From Thalassococcus_A lentus (GTDB lineage: Bacteria; Pseudomonadota; Alphaproteobacteria; Rhodobacterales; Rhodobacteraceae), in NCBI RefSeq assembly GCF_028023555.1, contig NZ_JAQIOY010000006.1:128182-192181 (forward strand): 64,000 nucleotides of DNA, in the 5' to 3' direction. The notes under the pieces are model-generated. The model made no database searches, was not told where the DNA came from, and saw only the letters and a list, made by a program, of their open reading frames with translations. This document shows positions 16,337 through 25,366 of this stretch, in pieces (position 1 is the first letter of the stretch; each line of letters starts with the position of its first letter). The translations under genes were made by a program, and so were the position numbers.

Positions 16337-17549
16337 CGTAGAAACGATCCGAAAGGACTTTCCGATCCTTTCGCGCGAAGTGAACGGCAAGCCGCTTGTG
16401 TATTTGGACAATGGTGCTTCGGCCCAGAAACCGCAGATTGTGATCGACGCTGTTACGCGGGGCTATGCCGAAGAATATGCGAACGTACATCGCGGTCTGC
16501 ATTATTTGTCCAATCTCGCCACGGACAAATACGAAGGTGTGCGTGATGTGATTGCACGGTTTCTGGGGGCCAAGGATTCCGAAGAGATCGTCTACACGAC
16601 CGGCACGACAATGGGCATCAACCTTGTCGCCTATGGCTGGGCTATGGAGCAGCTGAGCGCTGGGGATGAGATCATCCTGTCGGTCATGGAGCACCATGCC
16701 AACATCGTGCCTTGGCACTTCTTGCGGGAACGCATGGGCGTAAAACTGGTTTGGGTCGATGTGGACAGCACGGGGCATCTGGATCCGCAAAAGGTGCTGG
16801 ACGCAATCACGCCGCGGACCAAACTGATCGCTGTCACGCAGGTGTCGAATGTCTTGGGCACGGTTGTTGATGTGAAAACCATTTGTGCCGGCGCGCAGGC
16901 GCAGGGCGTCCCGGTGTTGGTCGATGGCAGCCAGGCCGCTGTACACATGCCGGTCAATGTCGAAGAGATCGGCTGCGATTTCTATGCCATCACTGGACAC
17001 AAGCTGTATGGCCCCTCGGCATCCGGAGCGATCTGGATTCGGCGGGCCCGTATGGATGAGATGCGGCCGTTCATGGGCGGCGGTGACATGATCCGCGAAG
17101 TCCACAAGGATGAAATCACGTGGAACGACCCGCCAATGAAGTTCGAGGCGGGCACGCCCGGCATCGTGCAACAGATCGGTTTGGGTGTTGCGCTGGAATA
17201 CATGATGGGCGTCGGCATGGAGAATATTGCCGCGCATGAAGCTAAACTGCGCAACTACACCCGTTCAAAACTCGACGGGCTGAACTGGTTGCAAGTGCAG
17301 GGCACGACAGCGAACAAGGCCGCGATCTTCTCGTTCACGCTCGATGGGGCAGGGCACGCGCACGACATCTCGACCATTCTGGACAAAAAGGGCGTGGCAG
17401 TCCGCGCGGGCCAGCACTGCGTCGGGCCGTTGATGGATCATTTGGGTCTGAACGCCACCTGCCGCGCATCCTTTGGGATGTACAATACCGAAGCCGAGGT
17501 GGACACGCTGGTCGAAGCGCTGGAACTGGCGCATGAATTGCTGGGCTAA
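16329..17549 (+). CDS. sufS: SufS-type cysteine desulfurase
   Basis: This 406-residue group II cysteine desulfurase supplies sulfur to the Suf scaffold. It shows the N-terminal VYLDNGASAQKPQIVIDAV, the PLP site YAITGHKLYGPSASGAIWIRR with the lysine, RAGQHCVGPLM and the catalytic Cys in ATCRASFGMYNTEAEVD. Length matches SufS. Its usual partner SufE (or SufU) is not in the window, so the sulfur acceptor is encoded elsewhere. It is the last gene of the operon before a terminator. Confidence 0.96.
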   Translation: MYDVETIRKDFPILSREVNGKPLVYLDNGASAQKPQIVIDAVTRGYAEEYANVHRGLHYLSNLATDKYEGVRDVIARFLGAKDSEEIVYTTGTTMGINLVAYGWAMEQLSAGDEIILSVMEHHANIVPWHFLRERMGVKLVWVDVDSTGHLDPQKVLDAITPRTKLIAVTQVSNVLGTVVDVKTICAGAQAQGVPVLVDGSQAAVHMPVNVEEIGCDFYAITGHKLYGPSASGAIWIRRARMDEMRPFMGGGDMIREVHKDEITWNDPPMKFEAGTPGIVQQIGLGVALEYMMGVGMENIAAHEAKLRNYTRSKLDGLNWLQVQGTTANKAAIFSFTLDGAGHAHDISTILDKKGVAVRAGQHCVGPLMDHLGLNATCRASFGMYNTEAEVDTLVEALELAHELLG

Positions 17550-17572
17550 AGGCGCGGCAGATTTGTGAGGTT

Positions 17573-17606
17573 GGGCGGCAAACATGGCTGCCGCCCACTC
17601 TTGTTT
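17573..17606. terminator. Hairpin terminator between sufS and the peroxidase gene
   Basis: GGGCGGCA (17573-17580) pairs with TGCCGCCC (17589-17596), and a T-rich stretch CTCTTGTTTT follows. The stem lies between convergent genes and probably ends the suf transcript. Confidence 0.65.
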
Positions 17607-19111
17607 TATCCTGCCTGAAGACGATCGGCGTATTTGATTTTGTCGCGGTGCTTTTCCACGAACGCCATCAATGATCCAAAGGTCATATCCTTGCCACCAA
17701 ACCCGTGCCACGGCTCGAAACCGGGCTGGTGCAAGACGCTGGTTTTGTCCAGCCGCAACAGTCTGAGCAGGACCCAAGCCACGATGGTGCCCCCGACGCC
17801 ATCCAGCTTTTGCTGGCCGCTCGCATCAGCCTCTTCCAGTGTGTAGAACCACAGTGGTGTTTTCTCGATGTTGTGCTTGGCCAAGACTTCAGGCACCGGC
17901 AGAGGATTCAAGCCCAGGTGTTGGGCAACCTGCTGGCCCGAAGCGAGTTCCAGTGCGAGTCGATCGCGCAGCACATTGCGAAGCGGCAGACGGCGCGCCA
18001 GTTGGTTTTCCAATGTCACGCCCGGGAATTCAATCGGACCGCTGATGAACGGCAGCTCGAACAACGGTGACGCAACTTTTGTGCCGACTGGGCGCGCTCT
18101 GGGCGCGGTCTCGCCTCCAATGTCAAACATCATGTTCATGTCGAGGTTCGCCTCAACCGGACGGCGCTTGAAACCGTGATGTGTGAAGAAACCGATGGGT
18201 TCCGCTCCGTGCTTCAGGGCGTATTTGATCTGCGCTGTGGCATGACCGAACCGGTATGCAGCGCCTGCAAATTCGACCGGCATGATGGCTGCGTCTGACG
18301 GAAAGGCATCAGGATGCTGGGCCTTGATGATGGCGGATTCCGTCACAAAGGCGGGCAGGAACCGCTTCATGATCAGCCACTGATAGTGCCAGCGAATAAA
18401 CTGACGAACTGCATTAAAGTCTTTCAGTTTTGGGACGACTTTGTCCGTCCAGTTCGAGGATCCCATGCCGGCATCGACAAAGTCATCCATCTCTTCGTCC
18501 AGGTGCGGGTCATCCTGTTTGTAGGACATCAGGATGTTGTGCAGACAGACAAAGGCCCCCTGAATTTGGCTGACAAAGATGTTTTCGTCATTCCGTGGAT
18601 CGCCGATCAGCGCTGTGCCTTGGTCATTGCGCGCCAAATCCAGCGGATTGTCTTTGCGTCCGAACAGCATAAAACCTTCGGCCTCTTCCAGATCCGGGTT
18701 CTGGTTCACGTTGACATAGAGATGCGGGCTCGCTTCCGGGCCGTCCCCATAGACACAGTCCAGATCAAGCGCAGGCGTGCGGACGTTCCGAATAAAACTC
18801 GGGTCGATTTGGGTTCCGATGGTTGAGGTCGCATCCAGCGTCACGTCATGATCGATGAACTGGCCGATGAAGGTCATCCCGGCCTCGGCCGGACCATCGT
18901 CATTGTCGACTGCGCGCATGGGATCGATCATGTGATTAAAGATTTCCGCAAGATCCTGAAGCTCGCCGCTCCATTGCAGGGGGTTTGAAACTTTGGGCAA
19001 AAGCCGGCCAAAGGTTTGCGGCAGTTTGCGCGGGTCCATCCTCATCGTACCTTTGGCACAATGCTCCATCAATTTGTCGAACCGTGAAAGTCCGTGTTGA
19101 ACGTTGGTCAT
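17606..19111 (-). CDS. Animal-type haem peroxidase family protein
   Basis: This 501-residue protein belongs to the peroxidase-cyclooxygenase superfamily. MTFIGQFIDHDVTLD carries the distal His and adjacent Ca-site Asp, and AGAAYRFGHATAQIKYAL holds the likely proximal His; HNILMSYK and ARNDQGTALIGDPRNDEN are also family hallmarks. No signal peptide is seen. The ATG at 19111 has an excellent AGGAGA site; the open frame continues upstream across the tRNA gene, which is not coding. The gene is monocistronic, and its substrate is unknown. Confidence 0.88.
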   Translation of the reverse strand: MTNVQHGLSRFDKLMEHCAKGTMRMDPRKLPQTFGRLLPKVSNPLQWSGELQDLAEIFNHMIDPMRAVDNDDGPAEAGMTFIGQFIDHDVTLDATSTIGTQIDPSFIRNVRTPALDLDCVYGDGPEASPHLYVNVNQNPDLEEAEGFMLFGRKDNPLDLARNDQGTALIGDPRNDENIFVSQIQGAFVCLHNILMSYKQDDPHLDEEMDDFVDAGMGSSNWTDKVVPKLKDFNAVRQFIRWHYQWLIMKRFLPAFVTESAIIKAQHPDAFPSDAAIMPVEFAGAAYRFGHATAQIKYALKHGAEPIGFFTHHGFKRRPVEANLDMNMMFDIGGETAPRARPVGTKVASPLFELPFISGPIEFPGVTLENQLARRLPLRNVLRDRLALELASGQQVAQHLGLNPLPVPEVLAKHNIEKTPLWFYTLEEADASGQQKLDGVGGTIVAWVLLRLLRLDKTSVLHQPGFEPWHGFGGKDMTFGSLMAFVEKHRDKIKYADRLQAG

Positions 19112-19276
19112 GAATCTCTCCTTTAAAATTGACCGAAGTGGCCGAACCGATGACCACATGGACGCAGTTTTCCGGATGTGCGTGAGGGTTACGTGATCGG
19201 TTCGTAAAAAGGTCAGACCATCGCGCGTGTTTTGGGGATTGCGAGGCAGTGGCACTGTGATAATACAGGGCGGAAT

Positions 19277-19353
<77 letters not shown>

Positions 19354-19399
19354 TCTTCCCTAATGGTCTAAGCTGCAATCAGGTTGGCTGTCGGAGTGT

Positions 19400-20158
19400 G
19401 TGGTGGTGCCAGATGCGATTTATGATCCCAAAGGCAACGGCAAGGACAAGTCGGTAGACACTGTTACCTTTGTCGAGGCTGAACCGCCCGAAGCGCTTCG
19501 TGGGATCGTGCACAGGTATCTTTGGCTGAAAACAGATGCCCCATTGGCTCAGGACTATCGGTTTCATGCGCTGCCGGATGCCTGCACCTATGTGGTCTTT
19601 GATCAGAGGGTTCGAACGGTTGCCGGGGTGACCAAGCTGCGCGCGCAGTCCGAAGAGTTCAACCTTGGCCGCGTGTTCCATTTTGTGAACATTCGTTTTC
19701 TGCCCGGGGTCTGGCAGGAGGCGCGTCACCCGGCCGTGCACGGGCTGGTGGAAACGCCCTATGCCGGACTCTTGCCGCTGCAAGAGGTCAACGCGCAGCT
19801 TGACCAACCCGGGCTGGATGCCTGCGTTCCCGTCTTGTCGGATTTCGTCACCGGTTTGGTCCGGGACGGGATCGTTGCGCGCAATCCGATAACCGAGGCG
19901 ATCTTTGCGCATCTGGATGATGTGAAATCCGTGGCCGACATGGCGCGGGCGACAGGGTTGTCTGCCCGGCAACTGCAAAGAAGGCTCAAGCAAAGCACCG
20001 GGTTTTCACCGCATGACTTTCTCAAAGTGCTCAGACTGCAGCAATCATTGAATGGCGAGGACACGTGGTCTTATGCGGATCAGTCTCATTTCATCCATTC
20101 GTTCCGAAATGCCACGGGCTACACGCCCGGCCGCTACGCAAAAAAGTTTGATGTCTGA
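19400..20158 (+). CDS. AraC-family transcriptional regulator
   Basis: This 252-residue protein has a C-terminal AraC double helix-turn-helix (about residues 170-250): SVADMARATGLSARQLQRRLKQSTGFSPHDFLKVLRLQQSL, then the second helix pair ending FIHSFRNATGYTPGRYAKKF. The N-terminal 160 residues resemble the DUF6597-type sensor domain (VHRYLWLKTD, LPDACTYVVFD). The start is GTG 19400, in a short run of GTG codons, so a start three or six bases later is possible. It stands between the tRNA and a VOC gene that it may control. Confidence 0.88.
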   Translation: MVVPDAIYDPKGNGKDKSVDTVTFVEAEPPEALRGIVHRYLWLKTDAPLAQDYRFHALPDACTYVVFDQRVRTVAGVTKLRAQSEEFNLGRVFHFVNIRFLPGVWQEARHPAVHGLVETPYAGLLPLQEVNAQLDQPGLDACVPVLSDFVTGLVRDGIVARNPITEAIFAHLDDVKSVADMARATGLSARQLQRRLKQSTGFSPHDFLKVLRLQQSLNGEDTWSYADQSHFIHSFRNATGYTPGRYAKKFDV

Positions 20159-20230
20159 AATCTACAATACGGCATTGGGGTGTGCCGTTTAGATACCTGT
20201 CAGGACAACACTTGATGACAGGAGACGACA

Positions 20231-20611
20231 ATGACCAAGATGAACGCAGTGGGATGGTTTGACATCTTTGTGGACGATATGGACCGCGCCGCCGGTTTTT
20301 ACGCCGAGGTGTTCGGCGCACCTCTGGAACCGATGGGTGATCCGACCGGCGAGTCGCAGATGATGGCCTTTAGCGCCGATATGGATTGCTATGGCGCAGG
20401 TGGGGCCCTGTCCAAAACAGAACACGGGCGTCCGGGACCGGGTGGCACCGTGGTCTATTTCATGGTGCAAGACTGCGCCGTACAGCAAGACAGGGTTGCG
20501 CAGGCCGGGGGTACGGTGATCCGGCCCAAGTTCTCGATTGGTGAATTTGGCTTTGTCACTCTGTGTCAGGATACCGAAGGCAATATCTTTGGTTTGAATT
20601 CAATGAAGTAA
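20231..20611 (+). CDS. VOC family (glyoxalase-like) protein
   Basis: This 126-residue protein is a single VOC-fold unit: VGWFDIFVDDMDRAAGFYAEVFGAPLEPM at the start, and a second beta-alpha-beta repeat ending GFVTLCQDTEGNIFGLNSMK, where the Glu of EGN is a typical metal ligand. Such proteins are often glyoxalases, dioxygenases or resistance factors; the substrate is not evident. AGGAG stands before the ATG. The upstream AraC gene is 72 bases away on the same strand. Confidence 0.9.
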   Translation: MTKMNAVGWFDIFVDDMDRAAGFYAEVFGAPLEPMGDPTGESQMMAFSADMDCYGAGGALSKTEHGRPGPGGTVVYFMVQDCAVQQDRVAQAGGTVIRPKFSIGEFGFVTLCQDTEGNIFGLNSMK

Positions 20612-20639
20612 AACGACATTGATATAAGAAAAACGACAG

Positions 20640-20665
20640 GCGATCGCTGTTTCAGCGGTCGCTTT
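20640..20665 (+). terminator. Hairpin after the VOC gene
   Basis: GCGATCGCTG (20640-20649) pairs with CAGCGGTCGC (20653-20662) with one G-U pair and a loop of TTT, followed by a short T run. It is plausible as a weak intrinsic terminator separating the VOC gene from the DUF2182 gene. Confidence 0.45.
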
Positions 20666-20752
20666 ACGCAACGTCAATATAAATTGAGTTGCCGTGCAAA
20701 AAGCACTTTGCGACGGTCGCGAAAATCGAATCAGACGGCGGGGAGGGCCACG

Positions 20753-21538
20753 ATGATACGACCGTTGCGTGACCTTCTCTGGCTGGGGTTCTTTGCGCTC
20801 ATTCTTGCCGCCTGGGTTTGGCTCTACATGATGGCCATGGGCATGGGGCTGGACTGGCTGGGTCGTCCCGTCACCGCCATGGCAGAAAAGATGCGCATGA
20901 TGGACCCGCGCATGGACATGTACATGCCCATGGCGGAATTCGGCCCGGTCTTTGCCATGTGGGCGATCATGATGGCTGCAATGATGCTGCCGACAATGGT
21001 GCCCACCCTGCGTGCCTATGAAGACCTGATCCGCAGCGCAGATGGATCGCGCCGCGGCTGGCTGGGCCTGCTGGGCGGATACATGATTGCGTGGATCGGC
21101 TTTGCGGCACTGATCGCAGCGGTGCAGCTGGCACTGTTGTTCGGCGGCGTTGTGGACATGCTGGGCATTTTCACGTCGACCCTGTTGCAAGGTGGCCTGT
21201 TGATCGTCGTTGGCGCATTCCAGTTCACCCGCGCCAAAGAAGTCTGCCACGGTGTCTGCCATGCACCCATGCATTATTTCCTTGGAAACTGGCGCAGCGG
21301 AACCCTCGGCGGATTGCGTATGGGGCTGGGGCTTGGCGCGTTCTGTGTTGGCTGCTGCTGGGGCTTTATGGCGCTGGGCTTTGTCGGCGGCGTCATGAGC
21401 CTTTTGTGGATGGGATTGGCGACATTTTTCATGGTGCTGGAAAAACTTCCGCAAATCGGTCACCGTATCATCAAACCTCTGGGCGTCGCCCTGATCCTCG
21501 GAGGTGTGGTGGTCATCGCCACGCCGCTGTTCATGTAA
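20753..21538 (+). CDS. DUF2182 integral membrane protein, methionine-rich
   Basis: This 261-residue protein has about six transmembrane helices and belongs to DUF2182, described as a putative metal-binding membrane family. Residues about 25-80 are extremely rich in methionine (MMAMGMGLDWLG, MAEKMRMMDPRMDMYMPMAEF, MWAIMMAAMMLPTM), and CHGVCHAPMH plus GAFCVGCCWGFMA supply Cys and His residues later. Such residues suit binding of soft metals. ATG 20753 follows GGGAGGG. It is ten bases upstream of a DUF1326 gene, its frequent partner. Confidence 0.85.
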   Translation: MIRPLRDLLWLGFFALILAAWVWLYMMAMGMGLDWLGRPVTAMAEKMRMMDPRMDMYMPMAEFGPVFAMWAIMMAAMMLPTMVPTLRAYEDLIRSADGSRRGWLGLLGGYMIAWIGFAALIAAVQLALLFGGVVDMLGIFTSTLLQGGLLIVVGAFQFTRAKEVCHGVCHAPMHYFLGNWRSGTLGGLRMGLGLGAFCVGCCWGFMALGFVGGVMSLLWMGLATFFMVLEKLPQIGHRIIKPLGVALILGGVVVIATPLFM

Positions 21539-21548
21539 GGAGAAAGAC

Positions 21549-22256
21549 ATGGCACTTACGCGCAAACCGGAGGCAGATCGCCTTCCTATTTCGCAGCGCA
21601 TCGATCAGCGCATGGCCAACCCCAAGCGGCGCCAGATGCGCCCGACCGAGTGGGCCATCAAGGGCGAGCTTTTTCTGAATTGTTCCTGCACGGTTTTCTG
21701 TCCATGCGTGGTCAGCCTCGGCGCCCACCCTCCCACCGAGGGGGATTGCCGCGCCTGGATGGCGATTGCCATCGATGAGGGACACTACGAAGGCGAAGAC
21801 CTCTCCGGTTTGAACGTCGGGCTGATGGTCGAAATTCCCGGCCGTATGGCCGAGGGCAACTGGAAGGTCGCGGCCTACGTGGATGAACGCGCCTCGGGCA
21901 AGGCTTACAATGGCATCTTGCAGATCTTTTCCGGCGCAGCTGGTGGAACCACCGGTCTGTTCACAATGCTGGTGTCGGAAATCATCAGTGCGGAACGCGA
22001 GAAGGTCGAGATCATGCGCGAGGGCAAGAAGCGCGGGCTCTACATTGGCCGCAAGATTCAGGGCGAGATCGAAATGATCGATGGCGCCAGCCCGGATCAC
22101 CCAGTCATGATCTCGAATTCAAAGTATTGGATGGGCCCCGACATCATCGCGGCCCGCGGTCTGAAATCCAAGGTGCGCGACTTTGGCCGCGTCTGGGATT
22201 TTGGTGGCAAATCTGCAGAGATCTGCCCAATCGACTGGAAAGGCCCCAAGCCGTGA
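21549..22256 (+). CDS. DUF1326 domain-containing protein
   Basis: This 235-residue soluble protein is a DUF1326 member. A four-cysteine cluster, Cys45, Cys47, Cys51 and Cys53 in LNCSCTVFCPC, lies near the start of the domain, followed by GDCRAWMAIAIDEGHYEGEDLSGLNV and the C-terminal SNSKYWMGPDIIAARGLKSKVRDFGR. Function is unknown, but the Cys cluster and the DUF2182 neighbour point to metal handling. GGAG precedes ATG 21549. Its stop overlaps the next gene's GTG start. Confidence 0.87.
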   Translation: MALTRKPEADRLPISQRIDQRMANPKRRQMRPTEWAIKGELFLNCSCTVFCPCVVSLGAHPPTEGDCRAWMAIAIDEGHYEGEDLSGLNVGLMVEIPGRMAEGNWKVAAYVDERASGKAYNGILQIFSGAAGGTTGLFTMLVSEIISAEREKVEIMREGKKRGLYIGRKIQGEIEMIDGASPDHPVMISNSKYWMGPDIIAARGLKSKVRDFGRVWDFGGKSAEICPIDWKGPKP

Positions 22257-22771
22257 TCCTGACGCCCGAATATGTTTTGGGCATGGCACGATACAATGGC
22301 TGGCAAAACAGCCAGCTAAAGGCATGCATGGCCGAATTGGACGACAAGGCGCTGCGCAAAAACCGCAAAGCCTTTTTCGGCTCGATTCTGGGAACGGCTA
22401 ATCATTTGCTGCTGGGCGATCAATTGTGGCTTAGCCGTCTGGCCGATTTCGCGGCGCCCCAAGTGGGGGCAGATGCGGGCGTTTCGCTTTGCGAGGATGC
22501 CGCCGCGTGGGAAATCGAACGGTTTCGCACAGACAGCGCCCTGCTGGCTTGGGCAGAAAAGATTGGTGCCATTGATCTGGCGGGCCAAACGTCATGGCAT
22601 TCGGCGATTGTGGGGCAGGATTTCACCCGGCCGACAGCGCAATGCGTGATGCATATGTTCAATCACCAGACCCATCATCGCGGCCAGATTCACGCAATGC
22701 TGACAGCAGCAGGGGTCAAGGCGCCGGTCTCGGATTACATTTTCATGCCGCAAGAAGGGCCATGGCTGTGA
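22253..22771 (+). CDS. DinB family protein
   Basis: This 172-residue four-helix protein is a DinB/YfiT-like putative metalloenzyme. The metal-binding histidines appear as LGTANHLLLGDQLWL and HMFNHQTHHRGQIHAML, the pattern expected for the family. The GTG start at 22253 overlaps the DUF1326 stop (GTGA), so translation is coupled and the longer open frame upstream is not used. DinB proteins are often thiol-linked transferases or hydrolases; which one applies here is unknown. Confidence 0.9.
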   Translation: MILTPEYVLGMARYNGWQNSQLKACMAELDDKALRKNRKAFFGSILGTANHLLLGDQLWLSRLADFAAPQVGADAGVSLCEDAAAWEIERFRTDSALLAWAEKIGAIDLAGQTSWHSAIVGQDFTRPTAQCVMHMFNHQTHHRGQIHAMLTAAGVKAPVSDYIFMPQEGPWL

Positions 22772-22994
22772 TGCGGGCCTGTCTTTATGCACGGCGCGGC
22801 AGCGGTGTTTATGGACCGGCACTGGTGCCGTTCAGACCTTTTGTGTTGCCGCGCGACTGGCGGGGCCTTGGAGCCTTTGCGCAAAGGTCAGGGACGGGAT
22901 AACGGCCGGCGCTCGGCCCGGGCTGTGCCCGGTCCGTCGCCCCGCCCACCATCCCATCTAGAATAGCTCCTGAATCCTGTGAGGAGATCTGACC

Positions 22995-24098
22995 ATGACT
23001 CTTATTTCGCCGTCCCGTCGCCTGCGCCGCACACCATTTTCCGAAGGTGTCGAAGCCGCCGGTGTCAAAGCCTATACGGTTTACAATCACATGCTGTTGC
23101 CAACGGTGTTCCGTTCGGTTGAAGAAGACTACCACCACCTGAAAAACGCGGTTCAGGTCTGGGATGTGTCTGTTGAACGGCAGGTGGAATTGCGCGGACC
23201 CGATGCCGCGCGCTTGATGCAGATGCTGACCCCGCGCGATTTGCGGGGCATGCTGCCGGGGCAGTGTTTTTATGTGCCGATCGTTGATGAGACGGGCGGA
23301 ATGCTAAATGACCCCGTGGCTGTGAAGCTGGCAGAAGATCGCTGGTGGATCTCGATTGCGGACAGTGATTTGCTGTTCTGGGTCAAGGGGATTGCCTATG
23401 GCTACCGGCTAGATGTGCTGGTGGATGAGCCGGATGTGTCCCCGCTGGCGGTTCAGGGGCCTTTGGCGGACGAACTGATGGCGCGGGTTTTTGGCGACTC
23501 GGTGCGCGACATCCGCTTTTTCCGGTTTGGCTGGTTTGATTTCGAAGGGCGTAGCCATGTGATTGCACGTTCGGGCTATTCAAAGCAGGGCGGGTTCGAG
23601 ATCTATGTGGCCGGCTCGGATGCGGGCATGCCGATCTGGAATGCGCTTATGGAAGCTGGTCGCGATCTCGATGTTCACGCAGGTTGTCCGAATTTGATCG
23701 AGCGGATCGAGGGCGGGCTGCTGAGCTACGGCAATGACATGGACCGCACGAACACGCCGCATGAGTGCGGTCTGGGCAAGTTCTGCAACACCGCCACAGC
23801 CATTGGCTGTGTTGGCCGTGATGCCTTGTTGCGCGTTGCGCAGGAAGGTCCTGTGCGGCAGGTGCGGGCGATCTCGATCAAGGGTGATCCTGTGCCGGGC
23901 TGTGATCAGCACTGGCCTGTCGTGGCAAAGGGCAAACAGATCGGACGGGTATCCAGCGCCGCATGGAGCCCGGACTACAACACCAATGTGGCCGTTGGCA
24001 TGGTGCGGATGACGCATTGGGATGATGGCACCGACGTTCAGGTGCAGGCACCGGATGGGCTTCGCGATGCCGTGGTGCACGAAAGCTTTTGGCACTAG
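22995..24098 (+). CDS. dmdA: Dimethylsulfoniopropionate demethylase DmdA
   Basis: This 367-residue GcvT-fold enzyme would transfer a methyl group from DMSP to tetrahydrofolate, giving methylmercaptopropionate. The segments RRLRRTPFSEGVEAAGVKAYTV, YNHMLLPTVFRSVEEDYHHL and VQVWDVSVERQVELRGPDA closely recall DmdA of Pelagibacter and Ruegeria and differ from GcvT. GAGGAG lies before ATG 22995. acuI follows, the arrangement known in Ruegeria pomeroyi. Other pathway genes (dmdB, dmdC, dmdD) are not in the window. The 223-base gap upstream contains only a small CCGGGC/GCCCGG hairpin at 22918-22932. Confidence 0.92.
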   Translation: MTLISPSRRLRRTPFSEGVEAAGVKAYTVYNHMLLPTVFRSVEEDYHHLKNAVQVWDVSVERQVELRGPDAARLMQMLTPRDLRGMLPGQCFYVPIVDETGGMLNDPVAVKLAEDRWWISIADSDLLFWVKGIAYGYRLDVLVDEPDVSPLAVQGPLADELMARVFGDSVRDIRFFRFGWFDFEGRSHVIARSGYSKQGGFEIYVAGSDAGMPIWNALMEAGRDLDVHAGCPNLIERIEGGLLSYGNDMDRTNTPHECGLGKFCNTATAIGCVGRDALLRVAQEGPVRQVRAISIKGDPVPGCDQHWPVVAKGKQIGRVSSAAWSPDYNTNVAVGMVRMTHWDDGTDVQVQAPDGLRDAVVHESFWH

Positions 24099-24174
24099 GG
24101 TCATGAACAAGACGTCCGGTGAGACCGGGCGTGGCACGATTGCGTATTTGGAAAAAGAAGAAGGGAGCAAGGCA

Positions 24175-25170
24175 ATGGCCTTCAATGCACTGGTGGTCCG
24201 CAAGGACGAGGAAAGTGGAAAGACATCGGCCTCGGTCGAAGCGTTGACAGAAGATCAGTTGCCGGCAGGCGACGTGACGGTTGCGGTCGAATATTCGACG
24301 GTCAACTACAAGGACGGTCTTTGCATCGGCCCCGGCGGCGGTCTTGTGCGGAATTACCCGCATGTTCCCGGGATCGATTTTGCCGGTACAGTAGAAGCCT
24401 CTGGCGATGACCGTTACAAACCGGGCGACAAGGTCGTTCTGACCGGTTGGCGTGTGGGTGAGGCGCATTGGGGTGGTTATGGCCAGAAGGCGCGGGTGAA
24501 GGCCGACTGGCTGGTTCCACTGCCTGACGGACTGGACACACGGGCGGCTATGGCCGTGGGCACTGCAGGCTTCACTGCGATGCTGGCTGTCATGGCGCTG
24601 GAAGATCACGGTTTGAAGCCGGATCAGGGCGAGGTTCTGGTGACCGGTGCAGCTGGTGGCGTGGGATCCGTCGCGACGGCGATCCTTGGAAATCTGGGGT
24701 ATGAAGTGGCCGGTGTCACGGGCCGTCCCGAGCAGGAAGACTATCTGAAGGGTTTGGGCGCGTCGCGCATTGTTGCGCGTGACGAGATCAACGAGACGGT
24801 CAAGCGTCCGCTGGAATCCGAGACATGGGCAGGCTGTGTTGATGCCGTGGGCGGCGCGATGCTGGCGCGCGTGCTGGGACAGATGAAATACGGCGGGTCT
24901 GTATCGGCTGTCGGTCTTGCCGGCGGTGCCGGTTTGCCTGCAACCGTGATCCCGTTTCTGCTGCGCGGTGTGAACCTGCTGGGCATCGACAGCGTTATGC
25001 AGCCCTTCGACAACCGCGTGCGTGCATGGAAGCGGATCGCGTCGGATCTGCCCATGGATAAACTTGATGCGATGGTTCACCCGGCAACGCTGGCCGATCT
25101 GCCGCAGCTGGGAGCAGACATCCTGAAAGGGCAGGTGCGTGGACGCGTGGTCGTTGACGTGAACGCCTGA
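24175..25170 (+). CDS. acuI: Acrylyl-CoA reductase AcuI (MDR family)
   Basis: This 331-residue NADPH-dependent medium-chain reductase converts toxic acrylyl-CoA to propionyl-CoA in DMSP and propionate metabolism. YhdH/AcuI hallmarks are STVNYKDGLCIGPGGGLVRNYPHVPGIDFAGTV, VLTGWRVGEAHWGGYGQKARV, the nucleotide loop VTGAAGGVGSVATAIL and the C-terminal LLGIDSVMQPFDNRVRAW. ATG 24175 follows AAGGGAG; the frame is open upstream but overlaps dmdA. It is 76 bases from dmdA and probably in the same transcript, ending at a terminator. Confidence 0.94.
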   Translation: MAFNALVVRKDEESGKTSASVEALTEDQLPAGDVTVAVEYSTVNYKDGLCIGPGGGLVRNYPHVPGIDFAGTVEASGDDRYKPGDKVVLTGWRVGEAHWGGYGQKARVKADWLVPLPDGLDTRAAMAVGTAGFTAMLAVMALEDHGLKPDQGEVLVTGAAGGVGSVATAILGNLGYEVAGVTGRPEQEDYLKGLGASRIVARDEINETVKRPLESETWAGCVDAVGGAMLARVLGQMKYGGSVSAVGLAGGAGLPATVIPFLLRGVNLLGIDSVMQPFDNRVRAWKRIASDLPMDKLDAMVHPATLADLPQLGADILKGQVRGRVVVDVNA

Positions 25171-25204
25171 TAGATCCGGACGTTTCGGACTGAATTAACG
25201 GCAG

Positions 25205-25235
25205 GGCCGGCGCCAGAAATGGGGCCGGCCTTTTC
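25205..25235 (+). terminator. Terminator of the dmdA-acuI transcript
   Basis: GGCCGGC (25205-25211) pairs with GCCGGCC (25224-25230), followed by TTTTCG. It is a good intrinsic terminator 34 bases after the acuI stop. Confidence 0.75.
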
Positions 25236-25366
25236 GTATCCGCGACGGCTTGATCTATTTTGTGCCTATTTTTGTCGCAAAAAATCGATCGAACGACGCG
25301 AATTTCCCGAAAACCATAAGCTTTGTGTTACCTTGGGCGCACAACAATAACGGGAGGGAACCAGTT

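Noticed and set aside
22771..22902. 43-codon frame right after the DinB gene, overlapping its stop by TGATG
   Set aside because: The overlap is suggestive, but the product is Arg/Gly/Pro-rich with no hydrophobic, cysteine or domain pattern and sits in GC-rich hairpin sequence. Not supported enough to list.
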